37,632 nucleotides of DNA, taken from the NCBI GenBank assembly GCA_902779865.1, contig CACZDG010000019.1:1-37632 (forward strand). The letters run 5' to 3'. This DNA is from an uncultured bacterium (GTDB lineage Bacteria > Verrucomicrobiota > Kiritimatiellia > RFP12 > UBA1067). Positions 14,536 to 23,077 of the stretch are shown piece by piece (position 1 is the stretch's first letter; each line of letters begins with the position of its first letter). The notes under the pieces were generated by a model, which was not told the DNA's origin, ran no database searches, and worked only from the letters and a program-made list of their open reading frames with translations. Both the position numbers and the translations under genes were made by a program.

Positions 14536-15100
14536 AAACGCTGCTCCGGACGTGGGGCTCTTCTCCATGTTCCTGAGCTTCGCGAAGATCGGCGCGTTCC
14601 TCATCGGCGGCGGATACGCGATGCTGCCGCTTCTTGAGGATGAAATAGTCCGCCGCAAGAGATGGTCAACTTCAGAGGAGGTGTCCGATTTCTTCGCGCT
14701 TGCGCAACTCCTTCCAGGCGTGATCGCCGTCAACACCGCAATGCTTGTAGGGAACCGTCTGCGTGGGCTTGCCGGGAACGTCGTGGCAGCACTTGGCGTA
14801 GTGAGCGTACCGTTCGCTCTGATCGCGGCATACGCCGTGGCGTATTCGCAGTTGAGCGATATGCCCGCCGTGATGAAGGTGCTGGAGGGTGTTCGTCCCG
14901 CAGTTGCCGGCATGATGCTGGCGATGGGGTGGAACATGATGCGCAAGTCGGCGAAGGGCGCATGGGGAATGGCGCTTGCACTTGTAGTCGCGGTGGTGGC
15001 CGTAGCCTGGAATCCGCCGATGGTGCTGTTCATCCTCGCGGCAATCGCCGCAGGCGTGTTGTGGAACGCCATCGCCGCATGGAAGGGGAGGTGCGCATGA
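14516..15100 (+). CDS. chrA: Chromate transporter-family protein, first half
   Basis: 194 aa with several hydrophobic helices. It is a single CHR domain: FLSFAKIGAFLIGGGYAMLP near the N-terminus and LAQLLPGVIAVNTAMLVGNR in the first re-entrant region. Long ChrA proteins carry two such domains in one chain; short-chain versions occur as adjacent gene pairs with opposite topology, as here. The family includes proton-coupled chromate exporters, but the natural substrate of many members is unknown. The ATG at 14516 overlaps folD by 20 bases, and the stop overlaps the next start (ATGA at 15097). Confidence 0.85.
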   Translation: MQVASRENAAPDVGLFSMFLSFAKIGAFLIGGGYAMLPLLEDEIVRRKRWSTSEEVSDFFALAQLLPGVIAVNTAMLVGNRLRGLAGNVVAALGVVSVPFALIAAYAVAYSQLSDMPAVMKVLEGVRPAVAGMMLAMGWNMMRKSAKGAWGMALALVVAVVAVAWNPPMVLFILAAIAAGVLWNAIAAWKGRCA

Positions 15101-15663
15101 TCCATCTCGCCGGAACGATATTCCTAGCTTTCTTCAAGATCGGACTCTTCACGCTTGGTGGCGGTCTCGCCATCATATCCCTCGTCCAGCAGGAAATGCT
15201 TGGAAGAGGCTGGCTCACGAACGCGGAGTTCCTCGATATCCTCGGAATTGCGCAGATGACTCCAGGTCCCATCGGCGTGAACACTGCCACGTTTGTCGGC
15301 TACAGGGTGGCGGCGCTTCAGGGCGCAGGAATCTGGATTGCGCTTACAGTGTCGCTTGTTGCGACGCTTTCAGTCACGCTGCCAAGCGTGATCGGAGTCC
15401 ATCTAGGCGGAGGGTGGTTCAACCGCAACAGAGACCGTCCCGTGGTACGGCGCGTGTTTGCGGTACTGCGTCCGCTCGTCGCTGGATTCGTTACTGCTGC
15501 GGGCGTGACGCTTACATTGGATGTTTTCCCTCGCCTTGCCTTCGGACAACACGAATTCGTCAACGCGGGTGTGTTCGCGGTCACCGCCTGGCTAGTGCTA
15601 ACTAAGCGTTTTTCCCCTTTGTGGGGGCTACTACTAGGCGCATTTACCGGACTTGTCAATTAA
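15097..15663 (+). CDS. chrA: Chromate transporter-family protein, second half
   Basis: 188 aa, the partner CHR domain. FFKIGLFTLGGGLAIISLVQ and IAQMTPGPIGVNTATFVGY repeat the motifs of the preceding gene. About five to six membrane helices are expected, ending in FSPLWGLLLGAFTGLVN. Start ATG 15097 overlaps the upstream stop; the frame is open further upstream but only within the neighbour. The two products probably form a heterodimer. This is the last + strand gene of the run. It ends 6 bases from the end of a convergent gene with no terminator between them. Confidence 0.85.
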   Translation: MIHLAGTIFLAFFKIGLFTLGGGLAIISLVQQEMLGRGWLTNAEFLDILGIAQMTPGPIGVNTATFVGYRVAALQGAGIWIALTVSLVATLSVTLPSVIGVHLGGGWFNRNRDRPVVRRVFAVLRPLVAGFVTAAGVTLTLDVFPRLAFGQHEFVNAGVFAVTAWLVLTKRFSPLWGLLLGAFTGLVN

Positions 15664-15669
15664 CAATGT

Positions 15670-16365
15670 TTATTTGAGGCGGTGCTTGCCACGGCAGTTT
15701 GAACAGAAGAACTCAGGCCCGGCCCAAGTTGTTTCTTCGGTTGCGCCGCAATTCTTGCACACCCGCGTGACGCGCTCGCGCACGAGGCGCACGTTCTCGG
15801 CGTATTCGTCCAGAAACAACGTGGGAAAATCAAGAGAATGCGATTTCCCGACGAGTGAAACTGGCGGCAACGCACCCTCAGTTGTATGTGCGCTGACCAA
15901 CTGAATGCGTTTCCCGTAAAGGCGGACCTTGCCTAGCATGGGCTCGTAGCAAAGGTTATCGCCAATCAAGATTGCAATATCAAAGGCGCCGGGAAGGGCA
16001 GCATTGAACATCAACGACGCGCTCAACGCCATCTTCACCCAAGAGTCATCCAAATGCGTATCTCCGCACGCTGGAACTTCGGCGATGTCAGTTTCGTAAC
16101 CACACGTTTTTTCTAGAAAATCGTAAAACGATTCCTGTTTGAGCGGCGCATAGCCAGGACGAGATGCCGGAATCGTACCGAAATAATGCGTTCGGACGAG
16201 GTCGACATCGGTTTCTGCGTGTTTTGCCACCTGTGTGCTGAATAGATGCGGCAAGTTTGCGTAGTCAATTTCACATCCGTTCGTCTCGCCCAGTTTGGCA
16301 AAGAGTAACTCCCTGCTTCTGTATAGCCACGTTCCGTCTATGAATGCCATTGCTTTTAGCGACAT
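15670..16365 (-). CDS. NYN-domain (LabA/DUF88-like) protein with C-terminal zinc ribbon
   Basis: 231 aa. The N-terminus AMAFIDGTWLYRSRE carries the first acidic residue (Asp10) of a PIN-like NYN nuclease. DDSWVKMALSASLMFNA and DIAILIGDNLCYEPML supply the further acidic residues; the last is usually SGDxDFxP, so this site deviates. The C-terminus has a four-cysteine ribbon, CKNCG and CSNCRG, likely to bind zinc and perhaps RNA. NYN proteins are putative RNA-processing enzymes. AAAGGGG lies upstream of the ATG. It follows a Pro/Ala-rich membrane protein by about 40 bases on the same strand and is probably co-transcribed with it. Confidence 0.75.
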   Translation of the reverse strand: MSLKAMAFIDGTWLYRSRELLFAKLGETNGCEIDYANLPHLFSTQVAKHAETDVDLVRTHYFGTIPASRPGYAPLKQESFYDFLEKTCGYETDIAEVPACGDTHLDDSWVKMALSASLMFNAALPGAFDIAILIGDNLCYEPMLGKVRLYGKRIQLVSAHTTEGALPPVSLVGKSHSLDFPTLFLDEYAENVRLVRERVTRVCKNCGATEETTWAGPEFFCSNCRGKHRLK

Positions 16366-16404
16366 TTACACCCCTTTTCATTGGTAGTTTTTAAGGCTCG
16401 ATTT

Positions 16405-17469
16405 TTACTTTTTCGGCTGTTCAATGAGCCATGGAATTGAACTTCCGTCTGTTGTACCGTTTATGGAAAGAGTTTCGGTCTTCCGTATAGGAACGGTTTT
16501 TGCCTGACTGACAAACTGTTTTTTCTCTGCTACTGGCGGTGGAGCAGCAGGGACTGCGGCCGTGGCGGTCGGTTTAGGCGTTGGTTTAGCTGGAAGGGGA
16601 TTTTTAACGGCTGGCGCGGGAAGGGGGGCTGGAGCCGCCCTGGGGGACTGTTGCTTTAGCGAGGACAGCAATTGCGCCAATTCCGGATCTTCGCCCTCCG
16701 TGTTGAAATAGTTGATAGGCGTTATGCCGCGAAGCTTTGTAGCCGGCAACGGCTGCTGCAGTTGTGGCGTTACCTTGACGGGAACGGGATTCGGCTCGAC
16801 CTGACGTGCATAATATTCCGGGTAGAGGCGGCGGCGGTGGGCTTCTATTTCAGCCTTGCGCTTTTCCTCCTTTGCCTTCGCCTCCTGTTCCTTGCGTGCT
16901 TCGATTTCGCGGCGAAGTTCCTCACGAAGACGGGCTATCTCGGTTGATTCAGCAGATGGCTGCGTAGCGGGGGATGGTGCTGCTGCCGTGGTCACGACGA
17001 CTGGCGCTGGTGCCGCTACGGGGACGTGCTGTTGTTGTTGGGCCTTGACCATAGCCTCGGCGAGTTTGTCGAACTTCTCCAAAACGGGTTTGAGCACATC
17101 TGCCTGGGAAGGTTGCTGGATTACCGGCTGGACAACAGGCTGAGGAGCCGGCGGCTGTACGTTCACGACGGGCTGTGCCTGCGTCTTCTCGCGCAAGGCT
17201 ATGTCAAGCAGACGGTCGGACAACGCCTGGTTGCGGTTGATCACCGACGTCATCACCAGCGTAAACGTGACAACCACGACAACAAGCAGAAGTATAAAGA
17301 AAATGCTAAGACCAAGCATGCGTTTGCGCGCCTTTGCCTGTTCCGCATCAATATATTCTTGAAATGCCTTTAGAACCGGGAAGTCGTTTGTATTCCCGGC
17401 AGATCCAAATATGCTTACTGCGTTTGCAGCGTGAGGAGCATCTTCTGTTGGATTAATATCCGATTCCAT
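16405..17469 (-). CDS. Single-pass membrane protein with Pro/Ala/Gln-rich and coiled-coil region; function unknown
   Basis: 354 aa, not recognised. A ~50-residue cytoplasmic N-terminus is followed by one strong membrane helix (~52-75, LSIFFILLLVVVVVTFTLVM). Then come a Pro/Gln-rich stretch, an Ala/Pro/Val-rich linker, a Glu/Lys/Arg-rich coiled coil (IARLREELRREIEARKEQ) and a second Pro/Ala-rich linker. The end is more structured (TETLSINGTTDGSSIPWLI). The layout resembles envelope-spanning proteins such as TonB-like or TolA-like linkers, but there is no TonB-type C-terminal motif. It has its own promoter at 17502-17530 and lies upstream of the NYN gene. Confidence 0.7.
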   Translation of the reverse strand: MESDINPTEDAPHAANAVSIFGSAGNTNDFPVLKAFQEYIDAEQAKARKRMLGLSIFFILLLVVVVVTFTLVMTSVINRNQALSDRLLDIALREKTQAQPVVNVQPPAPQPVVQPVIQQPSQADVLKPVLEKFDKLAEAMVKAQQQQHVPVAAPAPVVVTTAAAPSPATQPSAESTEIARLREELRREIEARKEQEAKAKEEKRKAEIEAHRRRLYPEYYARQVEPNPVPVKVTPQLQQPLPATKLRGITPINYFNTEGEDPELAQLLSSLKQQSPRAAPAPLPAPAVKNPLPAKPTPKPTATAAVPAAPPPVAEKKQFVSQAKTVPIRKTETLSINGTTDGSSIPWLIEQPKK

Positions 17470-17501
17470 ATCTTAATCTTATCCTTGGCTGAACTTGACA
17501 C

Positions 17502-17530
17502 ATTTTAACAATTCCTTGACGCCATTGCAA
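17502..17530 (-). promoter_or_regulatory. Promoter of the membrane protein/NYN pair
   Basis: On the - strand TTGCAA (17530-17525) and TAAAAT (17507-17502) are 17 bases apart, with TGT before the -10 (extended -10). The ATG is at 17469. Between kdsB and this promoter (about 17540-17565) there is a GCGCA-TAA-TGCGC inverted repeat without a T-run. Confidence 0.55.
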
Positions 17531-17576
17531 GAAGAAATGGAGTTGTGCGCATAATGCGCGTTATGTAAACTAGGCT

Positions 17577-18323
17577 CTATGCTAAACGAGTCCGAAGGAT
17601 TGTCTCAATTCTAACGGCGTCTTCAGGTGTATCCACGCCCACCCCTTCATCGTCTGTACGAATTACGGCTACCTTCGCACCCATCCAGAGCGCACGGAGC
17701 TGTTCAAGCTTCTCTGTCTTCTCCAAGTCGCAAGGCGGTTCTGAGATGTACTTCTTGAGGAACGCTCCGCGATAAGCGTAGATACCGAGATGGCGCACCC
17801 AGAGTCCAGTTGCGATGTCTGGCGTGTGGTCACGGTCACATGGAATCGGTGCACGTGAAAAATAAAGTGCGCCGTCGTCGCGGTCAAGCACAACCTTGAC
17901 AACGGTCTTTACGTTAAGGTCATCTAGCGACTTAATCGGTGTCACCGCCGTCGCCATGTCCCATTTCGTTCCTTCATTCATGCGCCCAACGAGCGCGTCG
18001 ATGAGGTCAGGTGAAATCAGCGGCTCGTCGCCTTGAATGTTCACCAGAATGTCATCATCGGCGAAATCTCCGGCCGCACAGGCAATGCGGTCCGTACCAC
18101 TCGGCAGCTCGCTAGGCGTCATAACGGCCTTTCCACCGTGCGTCTCTACGGCGGAGACGATGCGCTCGTCGTCCGTCGCAACAATCACGTCGTCAAGCGT
18201 CTTAGACTTCTTGACGGCTTCAACGACCCATGCGACAAGGGGTTTGCCGCAGAGGAGATGGAGTGGTTTGCCGGGAAAACGGCTGGAACCGTAGCGGGAA
18301 GGAATGATACCGAGTGTTTTCAT
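17577..18323 (-). CDS. kdsB: CMP-KDO synthetase (3-deoxy-manno-octulosonate cytidylyltransferase)
   Basis: 248 aa, full length. It activates KDO with CTP for lipopolysaccharide inner-core synthesis. The nucleotide-binding start IIPSRYGSSRFPGKPL, TDDERI, SGTDRIACAA, NIQGDEPLI, HLGIYAYR and EGVGVDTPEDAVR are all family signatures. The ATG overlaps the stop of the lysA-like gene (ATGA), so the two are probably translated together. Its presence indicates an outer membrane with KDO-containing LPS. No other LPS gene is adjacent. Confidence 0.94.
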   Translation of the reverse strand: MKTLGIIPSRYGSSRFPGKPLHLLCGKPLVAWVVEAVKKSKTLDDVIVATDDERIVSAVETHGGKAVMTPSELPSGTDRIACAAGDFADDDILVNIQGDEPLISPDLIDALVGRMNEGTKWDMATAVTPIKSLDDLNVKTVVKVVLDRDDGALYFSRAPIPCDRDHTPDIATGLWVRHLGIYAYRGAFLKKYISEPPCDLEKTEKLEQLRALWMGAKVAVIRTDDEGVGVDTPEDAVRIETILRTRLA

Positions 18324-19576
18324 TTGTTGATTCCTGGATAATCAAGGGTTACGAAATAATCCGCGAGAGTTTCCGCGCGACGTATCTGCACGACGGAACC
18401 GTCTGGCTTGAGCAGTAGTTCAGCACTGCGGAGCTTGCCATTGTACTGGAAGCCCATAGCGTGTCCATGCGCTCCGGCGTCGTGGATTACTACGAGGTCG
18501 CCGACGTGAAGTTCAGGCAACTCACGCTGGATAGCAAATTTATCGTTGTTCTCGCAGAGCGAACCTGTGACGTCGTAAATGACTCGCGGCGCGTCCGGTG
18601 CCGTACCGGGCACCGTGATGTGGTGGTACGCGCCGTAGAGTGCTGGACGCATCAGATTCGCCATGCAGGCGTCGAGACCGGCGTACTTGCGGTAGGTGTC
18701 CTTGATGTGCAGAACACGCGAAACGAGATAGCCGTATGGTCCCGTGATGCAGCGTCCGCACTCCATGTAGAGGCGAATGTCGGGATGTCCCTGCGCGAGG
18801 AGATGCGTCTGGTAGGCGTCCTCAATCCCCTTCCCAACACGCTCAATGTCCATCGCCTGCTGGTCGGGACGGTACGGAATGCCGATGCCGCCGCCAATAT
18901 TGATGAACTCGAACGTGATGCCGACTTCGCGAGAGATTTCAACAACGAGGTCGAAAAGGAGCGTGGCCGTGTCGATGATGTACTGCGGATCAAGTTCATT
19001 GGACGCGACCATCGTGTGGAGTCCGAAGCGTTTCACGCCCTTCTCTTTCATACGCCGGTAAGCCTCGAAAAGTTGGGGCTTAGTGAATCCGTACTTCGCC
19101 TCCTCTGGCTTGCCGATGATGGCATTGCCGCCCTTCAGCGGACCAGGATTCCAACGGCAGCAGAGCAAATCGGGAAGATGTCCGTCTAACACTCGTTCAA
19201 GGAAATCAAGATGCGTAATATCATCGAGGTTGATGATTGCGCCAATCTCAGCAGCTTTCTTGAATTCCACCGCCGGCGTGTCGTTCGACGTGAACATCAC
19301 GTCCTCGCCAACGTTGCCCACCGTCTCAGCGAGAACCAGTTCCGCCATCGACGAACAGTCGCTACCGAAACCTTCCTTGCGCAGCAGTTCCATTAGATAA
19401 GGATTGGGCGCAGCCTTGACGGCGAAATATTCGTGAAACCCCTTGTTCCACGCGAAGGCAGCCTTTAGACGACGAGCGTTCGCAACAATCGCCGTCTCGT
19501 CGTAGATGTGAAATGGCGTGGGCCACCGTGCAGCAATTGACTCAAGCTTTTCCCACGTGAATGGTAGGTCTTTCAT
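18320..19576 (-). CDS. lysA: Diaminopimelate decarboxylase
   Basis: 418 aa, fold III PLP enzyme. The PLP lysine is Lys54 (YFAVKAAPNP). SDCSSMAEL, FINIGGGIGIPY (phosphate loop), ECGRCITGPYGYL and GSLCENNDKFA (the family's catalytic cysteine loop) are present. It makes L-lysine from meso-diaminopimelate, the last step of the pathway. The C-terminal HDAGAHGHAMGFQYNGK replaces the more common GAY-type loop, which I have seen in other divergent LysA groups. It lies 3 bases after purF and overlaps kdsB. A related polyamine-acid decarboxylase cannot be fully excluded, but the catalytic loop fits LysA. Confidence 0.85.
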   Translation of the reverse strand: MKDLPFTWEKLESIAARWPTPFHIYDETAIVANARRLKAAFAWNKGFHEYFAVKAAPNPYLMELLRKEGFGSDCSSMAELVLAETVGNVGEDVMFTSNDTPAVEFKKAAEIGAIINLDDITHLDFLERVLDGHLPDLLCCRWNPGPLKGGNAIIGKPEEAKYGFTKPQLFEAYRRMKEKGVKRFGLHTMVASNELDPQYIIDTATLLFDLVVEISREVGITFEFINIGGGIGIPYRPDQQAMDIERVGKGIEDAYQTHLLAQGHPDIRLYMECGRCITGPYGYLVSRVLHIKDTYRKYAGLDACMANLMRPALYGAYHHITVPGTAPDAPRVIYDVTGSLCENNDKFAIQRELPELHVGDLVVIHDAGAHGHAMGFQYNGKLRSAELLLKPDGSVVQIRRAETLADYFVTLDYPGINK

Positions 19577-19579
19577 TTG

Positions 19580-21052
19580 TTATTTTCCATGTGCGGCTTC
19601 GGCGTGCGGGCACTTCCCTCCACAGGGACAGCCACCCTTCTCCGAAACGTCTTTGCCCGTCCAACAGTAGGTGCAGAGCTTTTCCTTCGGAAGCCCGATT
19701 GCGGATACGAGGTCGTCGAGACGCTGGAACGCAAGCGATGTGAGTCCAAGGTCGTTTCGGAGTTTCTCGATCATCTTCTTGTAGGGCTCTCCGTCAGGGT
19801 CCTGGTACTTTTCCACGGCCTTCGGGTCATCCCCTTCCACCTCGCGGATGTAGCGGCGCGTGGCGAGGTCATATACGGATTTCGATCGTGAGAAGTTGAT
19901 GAACTTGCATCCATAGAGGAGCGGCGGACAAGCTATGCGCATGTGTATTTCCTTCGCGCTGTCGCCCCAAAGACGCTTCGCCTGCTGCCGCAGCTGCGTA
20001 CCGCGTACGATCGAATCGTCGCAGAAGACGAGCCGCTTGTCCCTAATAAGTCCAGGGATTGGGATGAGCTTCATGTGCGCGATGAGGTCGCGCTGGCGCT
20101 GGTCAGGCGGCATGAACGAACGAGGCCACGTGGGCGTGTACTTCACGAACGGGCGCGCGTAGCGGACGCCTGCCTCCTGCGAATAGCCAAGAGCGTGCGC
20201 CACGCCGGAGTCAGGTACGCCGCCTACGCTGTCGGCTTCCACCGGGTTGCGGCGGGCGAGCGCACCGCCGCAGCGGTAACGCGCCATCTCGACGTTGCGT
20301 CCTTCGTAGGTCGAGGCAGGATAGCCGTAATAAACCCATAGAAACGAACAGATCGCCATGTCCTCGCCGGGTTCAATGAGCGTTTCAATTCCGTCCGGCG
20401 TCGCCTCCACCATCTCGCCAGGACCGAGGTCGCGCAGATGTTCATAACCGAGGTTCGGAAAGATGCAGCTTTCCTGCGTGGCGATGAGCGATCCGTCCTT
20501 CTTGCCGAAGATGATTGGCGTGCGCCCGTAACGGTCGCGCGCCGCGTAGAAGCGCCCTTCTTCCGTGAGAATCATCAAGGAGCAGGAGCCTTCGATTCGC
20601 GCCTGCGCGTACTTGACGCCCTCCACGAATGAGTCCTGCGAGTCGATCAAAGCTGCTACCACGGCAGTGGGGCTTACTACGCCCGACGTGGTGGAGAATT
20701 GGAACTGCATGTGCCGCTCGGCAAACATCTCGGACATCAGTTCCTCGATGTTCGTGAGGATGCCGACAGTGACCAGCGCATAAGTGCCAAGACGGCTTGC
20801 AACGATTAGCGGCTGCGGATCGGTATCGGAAATCACGCCTAGCCCCGCCCTTCCCTGGAACTTCGCGAAATCGTTCTCGAACTTCGACCGGAACGGCGCA
20901 TTCTGTATGTTGTGTATGGCGCGTTGGAAACCTTTCTCACCTAAAACAGCCATCCCGCCTCGCTGAGTGCCGAGGTGGGAATGGTAATCCGTTCCAAAAA
21001 AGAGGTCTGCTACGCAGTCCTCCTTAGAAATGACGCCGCAAAATCCGCCCAT
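19580..21052 (-). CDS. purF: Amidophosphoribosyltransferase-like enzyme with extra Cys-rich tail
   Basis: 490 aa. It has an N-terminal Ntn glutaminase domain and a PRPP-binding transferase domain. The likely nucleophile is Cys5 (MGGFCGV) after a four-residue propeptide, unlike E. coli PurF where Cys follows Met directly. LGTQRGG and the PRPP loop LVFCDDSIVRGTQ are clear. CSFLWVYYG, YGCKFIN and CTYCWTG match the positions of the iron-sulfur ligands of the Bacillus-type enzyme. The C-terminus continues with an unusual GGCPCGGKCPHAEAAH tail. The sequence is divergent over residues 90-230, so a PurF paralogue is possible. It has its own promoter and leads the purF-lysA-kdsB unit. Confidence 0.85.
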   Translation of the reverse strand: MGGFCGVISKEDCVADLFFGTDYHSHLGTQRGGMAVLGEKGFQRAIHNIQNAPFRSKFENDFAKFQGRAGLGVISDTDPQPLIVASRLGTYALVTVGILTNIEELMSEMFAERHMQFQFSTTSGVVSPTAVVAALIDSQDSFVEGVKYAQARIEGSCSLMILTEEGRFYAARDRYGRTPIIFGKKDGSLIATQESCIFPNLGYEHLRDLGPGEMVEATPDGIETLIEPGEDMAICSFLWVYYGYPASTYEGRNVEMARYRCGGALARRNPVEADSVGGVPDSGVAHALGYSQEAGVRYARPFVKYTPTWPRSFMPPDQRQRDLIAHMKLIPIPGLIRDKRLVFCDDSIVRGTQLRQQAKRLWGDSAKEIHMRIACPPLLYGCKFINFSRSKSVYDLATRRYIREVEGDDPKAVEKYQDPDGEPYKKMIEKLRNDLGLTSLAFQRLDDLVSAIGLPKEKLCTYCWTGKDVSEKGGCPCGGKCPHAEAAHGK

Positions 21053-21079
21053 ATTTTCTCCTGGTTTTCGTTGGGGATT

Positions 21080-21108
21080 AGTATATCAAAATCTACGCCG
21101 CTAATCAA
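21080..21108 (-). promoter_or_regulatory. Promoter of purF-lysA-kdsB
   Basis: On the - strand TTGATT (21108-21103) and TATACT (21085-21080) are exactly 17 bases apart, with TGA before the -10 (extended). The -35 lies just after the stop of the ABC-F gene and the ATG is at 21052. AGGAG precedes the ATG. The -10 context TTTGATATACT is identical to that of the polyamine operon promoter. Confidence 0.7.
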
Positions 21109-21112
21109 CTTT

Positions 21113-23077
21113 TCACGACGTAATCCGTTCAAGTTCCTCAGCGGCCTCTTCCCAGTCCGCCGTGTAGCGGTCGATTTCGAACTGGATTGTACGCACCTGC
21201 CGGTTGACCTCGGCGAAGTTGGTGGTGGGCTTCGGGTTGAACAGTTCCTCGCTTGCCGTATCGAGCGCGGCCTGAAGTTCCTCCAGCTTTCGCTCTGCAG
21301 TCTCTACTCGCTTTTTCAGTTCCTTAACGCGTGGCGCGATTTTCGCTCGTTCTGCGGCTCGCTGCTGACGGAGTTCCTTTGGCGTGAGCTTCTGGGCTTC
21401 ATCGGTCGGATTGCCAACACTTTGTGGTGCGCGATTGGTGACTGGTGGAGACACCGTCTTGGCGGCTTCATCCCGCTGCGCCTTCTTCTCGCTGTAGTAG
21501 TCGTATCCGCCAGGGAATGTGCGAACCCCTTCCCGCGTTATCTCGATTATGGAAGTGGCGACGGCGCGAACGAATTCTATGTCGTGCGAGACGAGCAGGA
21601 TCGTGCCCTTGTACTTCTGCAGTGCTTCCTGGAGGAGACGCCGCCCATCGAGGTCGAGGTGCGTGGTGGGCTCGTCGAGGAGCAGGAAGTTCGGACACTG
21701 CAAAAAAAGCCGCAGGAACGCAAGGCGTATCTTCTCGCCGCCGGAAAGCACTCCCGCTGGCTTCTCCACGTCGTTCTCGTCGAAACCGAACGCGCCGAGC
21801 TGGTTGCGGAAGTTCTTTTCGTTCATTCCTGGCGGAATCGCGTTCTTCGCATTGCGGTAAACCGTGAGGTCGGGCGGAATCGTCTCTGCGAACTCCTGGC
21901 TGAGGTAGCCGCACACCACGTTGTGGCCGAGTACTGCCTTACCGGCCGTCGGCTGACGCGTCCCCGCAATGATGCGCATGAGCGTAGTCTTGCCGAGTCC
22001 ATTGTAACCGATTAGTGCGACCTTGTCCCCGCGCGCGATGTTGAAGGTCACGTCGTGCAGTACGTTCTTCACGCCGTCGTATGAGAAGAACAAGTTCTCG
22101 CAGCGGAACATCTCGATACCGGAAGGCGGCGGCTCAGCGAGGCGGAGACGTCCGCTGCGCGTGTAGCGCTTGGGCAGTACGATCCTTTCCTCGTCGATCT
22201 TGTCGATGAGCTTCTGCCGACTCTGCGCCTGAGCGGCTTTCGTGGCTTGTGCGCGGAATCGGTCAACGAAACGCTGAAGCTGCTCGCGGTGGTGGTCCTG
22301 GTTCTCCTTCGCGGCGAGCAGGTGCTGGTAGCGCACTTCCCTCTCGCGCAGGTACCAGTCGAGGTCGCCCTCGTAGCGCGTACAGGTGCATGCATCCACC
22401 TCCACGATGATGTTTGTAAGCGACTTAAGTAGATAGCGGTCGTGCGAAATCAGCATGAGCGTGCCGCGGTACAGCTTCAGGTAACGCTGAAGCCATTCGA
22501 CGGCTGGCAGGTCGAGGTAGTTGGACGGTTCGTCTAGGAGCAGCAGGTCCGGTTCGCTCGCGAGGACGCGCGAAAGCTCCGCTCGCATCCGCCACCCGCC
22601 GGAAAACGACGCAAACGGCTTCGAGAATTCCTCGACCGAGAAGCCGAGCCCTCCCAACGCCACTTTTACGCGCGTCTCAAGGTCGTAGCCGCCAAGATGC
22701 TCGAACTCCGTCTGCACCTCGCCGTATTCCTTTAATACGGCAGTCTCGCCGGCGTCGAGGCGCACCTCAAGCGCCTTCATCTTCGCCTCGAGTTCGCAGA
22801 AACCGGGAACGCCGCGCATCGCATATTCAAGAAGCGACTCTTCGGGAGTGTCCGGTTCGGGATGCTGTCGCGTGGAGCCAATCGTAGGCTTTTCCTCGAT
22901 GATCAACTCCCCGTGGTCTGTTGAAAGCTCTCCGAGGATTATCTTGAAGAGAGTGGATTTCCCCGACCCGTTCGGACCCACAACGCCTACGCGCTCGCCT
23001 TTGTTGACGCGGAAGCTCACGTTCGTGAGGACGTCCTGGTGTCCGTAATGCACCGATATGTTCTGGAAATCAAGCAT
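21113..23077 (-). CDS. ABC-F family ribosome-associated ATPase
   Basis: 654 aa with two ABC ATPase domains and no membrane segments. Domain 1 has Walker A GPNGSGKST (Lys40), signature FSGGWRMRAELS and Walker B LLLLDEPSNYLD. The linker between domains is basic and helical. Domain 2 has GYNGLGKTT, LSGGEKIRLA and FLLLDEPTTHLDL. The C-terminal ~100 residues form a charged coiled coil as in Uup/YheS-type members. ABC-F proteins act on the ribosomal E site to relieve stalling. The start is the M of MLDFQNISV at 23077; the frame is open upstream but only within thiE. It overlaps the thiE end by 8 bases. Exact subfamily not assigned. Confidence 0.9.
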   Translation of the reverse strand: MLDFQNISVHYGHQDVLTNVSFRVNKGERVGVVGPNGSGKSTLFKIILGELSTDHGELIIEEKPTIGSTRQHPEPDTPEESLLEYAMRGVPGFCELEAKMKALEVRLDAGETAVLKEYGEVQTEFEHLGGYDLETRVKVALGGLGFSVEEFSKPFASFSGGWRMRAELSRVLASEPDLLLLDEPSNYLDLPAVEWLQRYLKLYRGTLMLISHDRYLLKSLTNIIVEVDACTCTRYEGDLDWYLREREVRYQHLLAAKENQDHHREQLQRFVDRFRAQATKAAQAQSRQKLIDKIDEERIVLPKRYTRSGRLRLAEPPPSGIEMFRCENLFFSYDGVKNVLHDVTFNIARGDKVALIGYNGLGKTTLMRIIAGTRQPTAGKAVLGHNVVCGYLSQEFAETIPPDLTVYRNAKNAIPPGMNEKNFRNQLGAFGFDENDVEKPAGVLSGGEKIRLAFLRLFLQCPNFLLLDEPTTHLDLDGRRLLQEALQKYKGTILLVSHDIEFVRAVATSIIEITREGVRTFPGGYDYYSEKKAQRDEAAKTVSPPVTNRAPQSVGNPTDEAQKLTPKELRQQRAAERAKIAPRVKELKKRVETAERKLEELQAALDTASEELFNPKPTTNFAEVNRQVRTIQFEIDRYTADWEEAAEELERITS

